Assembly (NCBI GenBank): GCA_023055355.1
Contig: JALJCS010000020.1
Coordinates: 7,485,001 to 7,549,000, forward strand
DNA length: 64,000 bases
From: Agelaius tricolor
Lineage: Eukaryota > Chordata > Aves > Passeriformes > Icteridae
Direction: 5' to 3'
A program made the position numbers and the translations under genes. The notes beneath the pieces were generated by a model that saw only the letters and a program-made list of their open reading frames with translations, had not been told where the DNA came from and did no database searches. This document shows, piece after piece, positions 26,601 through 64,000 of this stretch. Position 1 is the stretch's first letter; each line of letters starts with the position of its first letter.

Positions 26601-27770
26601 TAGCAATGATGCTGGGAAAAAAATCATCAATCCATTTACTAAAGTGATAATAATTCCTGGGTTTTTTAATGTATTTTCAAACTTTAATGGGGTGAACAAA
26701 AATAATGAGACTACACTGGAGGTGAAGTGAATTCTATAAAACTTTCTTCGAGTATTTTAATTTCCTGCCATTTCTCCTCAGCTGTGGACCAGAGGATCGA
26801 TGTTTCCTGAAACAAAATGGTTGGATGCTGCCCCCTTGTGAGCGAGGCCTCTGTTCCAAAGCCTGAACCACGACTGCCTAAAACCTTTTTTTTTTCTGTA
26901 AAAAAACCTTGTGATTCTCTTGCTCCAAGCTTTTGGCTGTGGTAGCACTTAACACATACAACCCACTACCTACAGCAACAGGCAGGGCGAGTACTGAGCT
27001 TCAGTGAGGGCCAAGCCAGTGCCTCTGAACGAGGAAAACTCGTTCCCTTGATTTGCTTTGATCAATGGCAGCTTTGAGGCCTTTTTACCTCAGGCTGTCA
27101 GAACACATCATTAACATTGTGATGGCATTATTAACTCTCAGAGCTCCCATTCGGGATAGGTCAGCAGCATCACCCTGGTTTAATCAATAGCAGGCATGGG
27201 GCACAGGGATAGGGATGCTGCTGGAGGCTGAGGCACTGCAGGCGCTCTGAGAGGGTGTCCTGGGCAGAAATCTGTCCCAGCACAGCCCAGCCATGTGTGC
27301 AAACTGTTGGTGCAGATCGGGGTCAGTGACCCACACCGCTTGGGCCCCACTCCAGCATTCCAGCAGAGGAACCCCTTGCTCCAGACCTGAGTCCTGCTCA
27401 CAATCCTGAATGTATCACAGTCACAGGAACATGGAATAACACTGAGTGTAGCATCTAACACCTCATAGAAGGTGCATTGTTCAAACCTCCTCAGAGGTTT
27501 CTGTCAGCCAGTGACCTGCACCTGAGGAGGGGCTGTGGCAGCTCCTATCACCACGTCTGCTCCAGAGGAATGGCTGGTTCAGAGGGGAAAGGACAGGTCT
27601 CGGACATCACTGAAGGTTTTGGGCTGTCATCATGATCCTTGTCTTTCCCAAAAGGCCTTTCCCAAGCCCTTTCTACAGCAGGATCTGGGGGGAAGCCAGT
27701 CAAGCAAACTGTGGGATTTTTTTTTTTCCTTTCAAATGTCTAACACAAATTTTAACTGATTTTAATTGAG

Positions 27771-27808
27771 GAGCCCAGAACTGGAATGCTGTGTCCAGTT
27801 CTGGGCTC
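27771..27808. repeat. Perfect 15-bp inverted repeat at the CR1 5' edge
   Basis: The arms at 27771-27785 and 27794-27808 are exact complements (GAGCCCAGAACTGGA), with an 8-base loop. The right arm is ordinary CR1 sequence (TCCAGTTCTGGGCTC). The left arm sits where CR1 similarity begins, which suggests a foldback or template switch at insertion. Confidence 0.75.
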
Positions 27809-28197
27809 TTCAGTATAAAAAGACAAGGGGCTATTGAAGAGGGTCCACCAGAGGCCATGAAGATGATGAGGGGGCTGGAGCATCTCTTATGAGGAGAGAC
27901 TGTGGGAGCTGGACCTGTTTAGTCTGAAGGGAAGACTGAAAGGGAAACTCATTAATGATATGAGAGGATGAGAAGCAATGGCCATAAACTAAAACACACG
28001 AGCTTTTACCTCAACATGAGGAACAACTTCATGTTGGTGGTGGCAGAGCACTCGAACAGCTGCCACAGCTGCAGACTCGTGCTGTCTTCCTCTCTGGAGA
28101 CATTCCAAACCACCATTCCACCTGCTCCAGGTGGCCGTGATTTGTACGGGGGTTTGGACTGGGTGGTCTCCAGAGGTCCCTTCCAACCCTAACGATT
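27786..28197 (+). mobile_element. CR1 LINE, 3' end fragment
   Basis: The sequence follows the 3' part of avian CR1. Recognisable stretches include CCATGAAGATGATGAGGG, CTGGAGCATCTCTTATGAGG, GAAGCAATGGCCATAAACT, and the terminal segment with TGGTCTCCAGAGGTCCCTTC. It ends in the typical CR1 tail (AACCCTAACGATTCCGTG). It is 5'-truncated with internal deletions and codes for nothing intact. It lies on the plus strand and stops about 190 bases before the TXNRD2 start codon, directly against the CpG island. Confidence 0.88.
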
Positions 28198-28389
28198 CCG
28201 TGCCGGTGTGTGCGGTTCACCAGCGCCAGAACCTGTGCCCGCCTCCCCCAGCGCCGTGAGGGCTCCGCGCCGAGCGCTCCCCTCAGGCGGCTCCCGCGCG
28301 ATCCCCACGGGGCCCCGCCGCCCTCCGCTCAGGCGCTGCGCGGCCAGCCCGCCGGGTCCTGGCGGGCGCGGGGCCCTGTGCCGTACAGC

Positions 28390-57617
<29,228 letters not shown>

Positions 57618-58567
57618 ATACCATCCCTGGAAAGAAAGAAGGAAAAAAAGCACAAAACATATTTGTAAAGAAAAGGGGCACTTAAAGTTGGAACAGCTTT
57701 AATGGTTCAGGTTACAGGAATCTTTGTTTTTCTCCTGTAGAGAGCTTTTTCTCACTGCTGAAGAATTTTCCTTGCACCATCACAGTTCTAAAACCAATGT
57801 AGTTCTGCTGCAACAAATCTCTCTTTCTACAGCTCTTCTGTTGCTGGGAGCTAGAGAATAATCACAGTATTTTATATGTAAATATAACTAAAGCCTGTGA
57901 CATCTGAGGCCATCTGCAAATGAGACAGTTGTGATTTGGGTTTCCTCGTTGGCCAGCAGAAGAGTCTCAGGTGCTGGGAATCAGAGAGGGCATCCCATAG
58001 TAGTTTGGTGGGATGCTTTGTCCTGCATGCTTGGATTGCTCATTACTGATCCTATATTAAACACTGAGACTCTGTATTCACTAGTGGAAACAAGTTCCTG
58101 GAGTGCATAGCAAAGGGTAAGCAGTCATCTTTGGGTTTTTTCCTTTAAAATGTAATATGTAGTGGAATTTAATAGAAAATCACCTGAAGCTGTACTACTG
58201 CTGGCAGAATCACAATGGATTAATCAGTAGCAGCCTGGTCACAGTGTTCTGGAGAGGACTGAGAATGAATGATCTCAGAGGTGCTAAAGAAAGAGTTGAA
58301 TTTTATGGTGGCGTCTCTGCCTACTCCTGAAATTTTTAATTCAGCTCAGTCCAAACTAAATTGACACAGCTCACAAATTACTGCTTGAACAGTGCATATT
58401 AAGCTGACAAGTAAAGTAAAACCCTCTAATAATCCACCTTATGCAGCATTTTCTGGTTTATAGAATGCAGAAATGTGGCTGACACTGAAATATTTTCTTG
58501 GTTTGTTTTTAAGACTTTCTTACTGATGAGCTAGAGACTATATCTGAACTGACTTATATCTGGCTTT

Positions 58568-58573
58568 AATAAA
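58568..58573 (+). promoter_or_regulatory. Proximal polyadenylation signal (AATAAA)
   Basis: Canonical hexamer about 950 bases past the stop and 1.8 kb before the SECIS. Downstream GT-rich support is weak. Confidence 0.45.
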
Positions 58574-58673
58574 ACACTTTACTGAAGGGAACTACATTAA
58601 GCAGTGATCCAGAAGAGAAATGGTCCTGCCTTGAGCAAAGATATAAAATAATCATCTGCAACTTTTTCTGTTC

Positions 58674-58701
58674 TTTTTTTTTTTTTTCTTTTTTTTTTTT
58701 T
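58674..58701. repeat. Poly-T tract in the TXNRD2 3' UTR
   Basis: 28 bases of T with a single C at 58688. Confidence 0.85.
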
Positions 58702-59561
58702 GTGTACTGGCCCGAGTAGGAAAGCATTACCCTGCTGCAAATTCCTGCTGATTTTTGTGCTCTCCAGAAGGGGGAGGTGCTGGCTTATCTGTGGCAGGAG
58801 AGGAACAAATCTGAGAGTGAAGCTTCTTGTGCAGAACCCTGTTAAGGAGGTAGCCTGACAAAGGCAAACACAAACCAGTCTGCACTGAATTTCCATCCCA
58901 GCTGCAGTTTCTTGCACCCTTTACAGCAGAATAGCAAACATGGGAAGAGACCAACTTCAGGTGAAACGAAATATATCCTTTTTGCAGTTAACTGATATCA
59001 GTGTTTTGTGTGTGGAATTTGTTATTTTCATTCCAAACTTGTTGCAGTTTTGAAGAATAGTCTGATGATCATGTATATATCTGCTGGTTTAGTTTGATTG
59101 GTATTTCACTGCTGCAGCAACTCAGAAAAATGGTTGGTTTATATCGAGTCTGGAATAATTTTTACCATGAGAATTGTACCTGTCTGAGAAACTATTAGAC
59201 AAAAGGGATCAAAACTTCCTTGTAAAATAGGATTTAACAGCATTTATCACACTCTCATTGATATGACAATATTAAATTTCCTGATTTTTTTTTTTTTTTG
59301 GTCCATGTTTCTGGTCCATAAAATAGAAAGAAGTGATACAGTTCAACTCCAAGTGGCATTCCCTATGAGATCTGCTGATGCCATTTTACATCTGTGAAGT
59401 CATCCATAAGTTTGTAGTTGACAAGAAATATTAGGATTGGAAGTGTTGTTGAAACAATGCCTGAATTTCTGAATTTTGCAGCTGCCTTTAGAAGAAATGA
59501 TGAAAACCTTGTATCTATATAAATAGGTGCATATCTACACATCCAGAAGTTTGTTTCCTTT

Positions 59562-59567
59562 AATAAA
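59562..59567 (+). promoter_or_regulatory. Intermediate polyadenylation signal (AATAAA)
   Basis: Canonical hexamer in TTTAATAAAAG, still 0.8 kb upstream of the SECIS element. Confidence 0.4.
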
Positions 59568-60370
59568 AGACCTTATGAGTATGATGCAGCCAAAACCTTT
59601 GCTAGATTTTCCTCAGCTGTTTACAAAAAAGGGGTTCAGAGTAAATTAGGGTTTCTTAAAATGTTTTACTTGATATTTCAAAATATGGAGATACAGCCTA
59701 GTAGAGATTTTGAGAAACAGCTCACCTCTGACAAAACTCTAACTTTTATGCATACAAGTTTTTCTTTCCAGTTCCTTTTGTTTCCCAGAAATGAAAGCAC
59801 TGGTGTTTAACCATGTAAAATCTGCTTCTCTTCTCTGCCCTACCAATGCATCCAGCAGACAGAGTTGTCTGTCCCTACAGACAGATCAATGGAAAGATGA
59901 GTTAATTTCATTCACCATAAAGTTCAAATTAATTATTTAGTAAATAGAGAGATCTCAAGGAAATGTGTCTTCAGTGCATATAGAGTGTGAAACTAAGGCA
60001 TGTCATGGTTTTCAGAAGAAACAGAACTGTCTTGGTTTTAGAATTGCTGAGTGGCCTGCATGAAATTGTTCCTGTCTCTTCAACAGCAGCCTGGCTCTGT
60101 TCTTCATTTAGTGGAAAATGCTGTTGCCCTCTGAAGTAAAACAAAACATACAATCCCACCTGCATAATAATGTCAGAATCAACAGCAAGACAGAATAATG
60201 ACAAATATTGTGATTGTGCTTTTTTTTCCTGAAGGATTCACCAGGGATGGTGCTTAAGAATTGTTTTTAAAAGCCTGACCAATGTAAATTGAAACGAAAC
60301 AATTGATGTACATTGCAATTTACTGATTGCATGTGAAAATGTACAAAAAAAGTCTAGTCAGGCTTCTTAG

Positions 60371-60440
60371 GATGCCAGCTGATGAGGATTTGTTTGTCAA
60401 ACCATACCATGGTGCAAACAAGTCTGAGCTTTGCTGGGTC
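60371..60440 (+). promoter_or_regulatory. TXNRD2: SECIS element, form 2
   Basis: This RNA element recruits SBP2 and the Sec-specific elongation factor, so that UGA at 57609 is read as selenocysteine. Helix I pairs CCAGC (60375-60379) with GCTGG (60433-60437). The non-Watson-Crick quartet is TGAG at 60383-60386 against TGAG at 60425-60428, giving tandem G.A pairs. Helix II is 11 uninterrupted pairs, 60387-60397 with 60414-60424, including two G.U pairs. The conserved unpaired AAA is at 60399-60401. A 5-bp mini-helix III follows, ACCAT with ATGGT around loop ACC, which makes it a form-2 SECIS. It lies about 2.8 kb downstream of the Sec codon and about 45 bases before the distal polyadenylation signals. 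Confidence 0.95.
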
Positions 60441-60484
60441 CCTCAAATGTGTGATCCCAATATTTATTGTGTTATGAATTAATT

Positions 60485-60494
60485 AATAAATAAA
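60485..60494 (+). promoter_or_regulatory. Distal polyadenylation signals (two overlapping AATAAA)
   Basis: AATAAA at 60485-60490 and again at 60489-60494, sharing two bases. GT-rich sequence (ATGTGTGATTG) follows within 40 bases. This is the only signal that keeps the SECIS in the mRNA. Confidence 0.8.
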
Positions 60495-60510
60495 GAATAT
60501 TTTTTTCTAG

Positions 60511-63500
60511 TAAATGTGTGATTGCACTTGCTTAATTTTGTACACATGATTTCTGCTTACACTAGATAGATTTTTTGATCTTAATTCTGTCTCTCTTGGT
60601 TGAAGTATGTATTAAGGAAACAAAGAAATAGACAGACTCGGACCTTTTATTAAGGAAATGTTGATACTTCTGTGTCTGTGTATAAACTGAATAACCATTG
60701 AGATTTTTCCAGGTTGGATGGCCTCATATTTTAAATTTAGGGGAAACTGTAGACTCGGTAAGTATGGTTTCAAATACTGTCTTTTTTACTCCTGCTAATG
60801 AGCTCTAACAGGTATTTTCATTGTCCCTGCATGCTGACATGCTGCTTGAAGTCCTGTCAAGAGTAAACTCCCTGAGTGCAGTCAGAGCATTTTACAAAGC
60901 TACAATATCTACATGAGCTGTTTACTTTGGGGTTTGAATTTGTAGCACTGCATTTTGTCCCCTCTGTGCTCTAAGCCAGTTAGTAGCTGTGGATACTGCT
61001 AGGTAAAATATTGGAAAATTAATAGAGAAATGGCGAGCAAAATATATTTAGAGCTCTGAGAAACTCCTCTGTCAGAAAACTAAGGGAGTACATTGTTAAA
61101 TTCATTTCAATTTTCTTTTATATCGTTAAATCCAGTGATTTTGGTGAGAAGTTCCCATTAAGTCAGGTGAGTTTCTGAAACAGCTTAGTATTGCCTCAGT
61201 ATATGCCCTGGATTTGATGCTGAGAATGAATATTGACTTTACTCTATGTAAAGGCATTTCTATTTCTGCATTTTAATCTATTTTAATTTTCTGAAGTATT
61301 TAATTGCAGGTTCTAACTAATTAGGATAACTAGTAACAATCCTAAAAAATGTACTAAGGTAAGCATAATTTTTTTTTTTGCTTATTTTCATATGCCACTT
61401 AATCCCAAAGCAAAAAGAATTACAGATTAGCATACAGACGAAATAAAATTGGAATAGAATTTAGTGCATTATTTATATTATACCTAATGATAGCTTGTTG
61501 TCAAGGTGTTGTGTACAGTTAAGTTTTGCCTTTTCCCATTTCTGCATGTACTGTATTTTGTGTAAATCTACTGAGAATTGTTTCTACGGTTTAGATTATT
61601 CCAGACCAGGAGCTAGAAAAGATATTTCAGTACAACAGCTACACATATTTTTGCTAGCACATTTATTCTGATAAAAACATAAAAGCCATGGATGCCATAG
61701 TGTTTCTAACCAAAGGAGTTGAGTATTTTAATGACTTTTGAGTTTGAAGACTTCTCTTCAGAGGCTCGTGTCTGTCCAACAAAGTAGGCAATTCTGTGTC
61801 CATATAAATTGCCATTTGTCTAAATGCCAGTGACATCAGTGTACTCAAAGTTAAGGTTGGCCATTAATTTCAGTGGGATGCAAGTATTTGTCTTAAGTGC
61901 TTTGTTAAAGGGGAATCAATATAAGCATATGCCAAAATGTCTTTCATTATTACAGTTGGGGAAAAGGCTGCAATTATGATTCAAAACATAAAAGGTACAA
62001 TAGACATCTATGATTAGGCAATGAAATATGCCTTTAATAAGCATAGTGCAGACAGTTTGTTTTGCAATACGTAAACTTGTATAAAATTCATTGACTTTTT
62101 CATTCTTTCAGATCTGTGTGCTCTCTTTTAAGAGAGGTTTTTACTTTAATGCACGAAGTTTTCCTGATGTTCTTCCAGCAGAAAGGCTGGGTTTGTATGC
62201 ATTTATTCTAGTGCCAAACTTGGATTTTACTGGGAAAAGAGGAAACAGCAGAGCAGACCTTTTTTCTTTCTTTTTTTTTTCCTTTTTCCCAGGGCAGCAT
62301 GCAACAGATATGCAGTAATTACTCTTAACTGATTTTTTAAAAAATGGAATATTTCTGTCCACTACATGTCAAAAAGCTAATTATGTTTCCGTTGTGGTAC
62401 TCAAAGTCAATATTGTCAGCTCTTCTTAGTTCTAATCCTCTACATTGAATTTTGATGGGCCAGGTGAAATATCCCCTTCAGCACCTTACTGCAATTCTTG
62501 TCAATCATCTTGCCATGAAAAACATGCATATTACAAAGGCTTTGGCAACACTGCATCTGATTTCAGTCTTTAATCTTATATGCACCTTAAGAAAACATCA
62601 TTCCAACTACTGACATTCTGTTTGGGACATGAACAGGATCCTATTTGCTGTGGGAAACAAAAGAAAATCATCTAATCTTTAATGGATATAATGGAACTCT
62701 TTGGCCATCACAGTGTAAAGTCTTAGTAAACCACAGATCTAGGAAGAAAACAATTCTGATGAAGAAATTAGGCAGAATATCTCCGGCGAATAAGTAAGAA
62801 AATGCACATTTATTTATTCATATTGCAATTGTAAAATATCTTGCTTCAGGCACTGTTGGACTGAGGAGTGTCATTTTTTGGAACCCCTAAAATTTCTGTG
62901 CAAGGAATGCTGTTCACTCTAGTCCATTTCTTAGCATGGTACTGTGTGTGCCACTTTTTTTGTTGTTTCTTATAGACAAGATCTAGCACATCTAAAATCT
63001 TCTGGTCCTACAATGGAAAATTAACATCATTCCCTAAGAAGCTGGAATATAAACTAATAAGGCAGGTTTCCAGAATCTGATTGCATCAGTCATAAAGATA
63101 CAGTATGAAGAGAAAAATGGATATTCCCTGGGGGAGAGTGTGAAATGAAGACCAGTCTTGTTTGAACAAGGTGCTGTGCATTGTTAGCTGGGTAGAGATA
63201 TTGGGAGTTGCAGCCTGTCAGAACCAGCATCTCCAAGGAGGGGGTGGATGAAAATTTTTCCAGGTAGAAGTCTCAGCAGTTGTAATAGCATATGTCCAAT
63301 ATATTAATACATTTATTTAAGGAAAGCCTTTATACTCCATGAAAGATGAACTGTAGCCCTACTGCACCTCCTGCTCTGTTTTCTTCCAGATCATACAAAC
63401 ACCAGAAAGACTGTTGGGGTTTTTCTGTCCTACTTTCATTTACTTTAAAGCAATATGGGAATCTGGCTTGCTATTCCTTGTTTCAGCATAAAGCCAAGGA

Positions 63501-64000
63501 CCAAGATCCCTCTACTTAAATCTTTCACAAGGAGACTCTTTTTCCCAAGGCTCTGCAAGGAATTACCTAGGTGGTAACATAACTCAAACAAGTCTAAGCT
63601 ATAGATACCTTTTCAGTCCTTGTCTATTAAAATATTGTGTAACTCCAGTATAATAAAATATCAAGGGAAAGAAAACAGTGAAAAAAGACAGGCTTTAGGC
63701 TTTAAACAAAAATTGGGAAAATAAATAAATGTTCCCTTCTTTGTTGGCTCCATGTGAGAAAAGGCCCAAATGCATTTTTTTCCATGGTGTACTCCCAACA
63801 AAACAGTTAAAATTGAAAGCTTATTTTACTTTTATCTTTCTCTAATGTGTGAATGAACTGTAATGCAGCCAACCAGTATTCTGTTCACACTGTGCAACAG
63901 GTTAGAAAGCAGCTTTTAGCTTTATGCAGGAGGTTGAGCTCAGCAATCTTTCTTTAAACACCTTTGTTCAATGGAGACAAAGGATTGAGCTTTGGCATTT
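60511..64000. other. Right flank, no gene recognised
   Basis: A/T-rich sequence with short T tracts. I found no exon, transposon or RNA gene I could support on either strand. By mammalian synteny the next gene beyond TXNRD2 would be GNB1L, but no exon of it was recognised here. Confidence 0.5.

Larger units (their letters stand above)
13886..27770 (-). other. COMT 5' intron(s) or intergenic DNA
   Basis: About 13.9 kb without any recognisable coding exon on either strand. An intron acceptor lies at the COMT start codon, so at least one untranslated exon must be upstream. The large 5' introns of mammalian COMT make this region likely intronic. Weak donor-like sites occur in several places; the best candidate is listed separately. 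I recognised no long repeat here. Confidence 0.6.
57618..60510 (+). other. TXNRD2: TXNRD2 3' UTR
   Basis: The UTR must reach past the SECIS element at 60.4 kb. Overlapping AATAAA hexamers at 60485-60494 and a GT-rich stretch just after them mark the likely distal 3' end. T-rich tracts occur at 58674-58701 and near 59.29 kb. Two earlier AATAAA hexamers are listed separately. Confidence 0.8.

Noticed and set aside
57897..57935. SECIS-like stretch with GTGAC ... TGAT and a 6-bp stem soon after the stop codon
   Set aside because: The tandem G.A quartet does not align without a bulge, helix II is too short, and the A-rich loop is at the wrong spacing. The element at 60.4 kb fits every feature.
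58189..58234. Stem-loop GCTG/CTACTG ... CAGTAG/CAGC in the 3' UTR
   Set aside because: A stable hairpin, but it has no TGA/GA quartet at its base, so it is not a SECIS; no other function is supported.

Overview
This window is nuclear DNA from a vertebrate, most likely a bird. It carries two spliced genes with canonical GT-AG introns, two CR1 LINE fragments (CR1 is the dominant avian retroposon), one CpG-island promoter, and the head-to-head COMT/TXNRD2 pair known from the 22q11-type syntenic block. I found no bacterial, viral or mobile defence system, and I see no support for a wholly undescribed system. The most interesting biology is the selenoprotein machinery of TXNRD2.

Layout, left to right. 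1 to about 7.0 kb is flank with no recognisable coding exon. 7.65-13.9 kb holds the four coding exons of COMT (catechol O-methyltransferase) on the minus strand; they join in frame to a 262-residue membrane-bound enzyme. 13.9-27.8 kb is the 5' part of the COMT unit or intergenic DNA, with at least one plausible untranslated exon. A CR1 3' end lies at 27.77-28.2 kb. A CpG island at 28.2-29.1 kb holds the start of TXNRD2 and, on the other strand, a strong splice donor that may belong to COMT exon 1. 28.39-57.62 kb holds all 17 coding exons of TXNRD2 (mitochondrial thioredoxin reductase) on the plus strand. They join in frame to 513 residues ending Gly-Cys-Sec-Gly, with an in-frame TGA as selenocysteine. 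57.6-60.5 kb is a long 3' UTR containing a textbook form-2 SECIS element at 60.37-60.44 kb, followed by overlapping AATAAA signals. 60.5-64 kb is flank without visible genes.

How the parts work together. The SECIS element is needed to read the TGA at 57609-57611 as selenocysteine, the penultimate, catalytic residue of TXNRD2. Two AATAAA hexamers lie between the stop codon and the SECIS; their use would give an mRNA that cannot make the selenoprotein. COMT and TXNRD2 are transcribed divergently from the CpG-island region, as in mammals. Exon coordinates were derived by hand from splice sites, reading-frame phase and recognition of the protein families; the phases close exactly for both genes.
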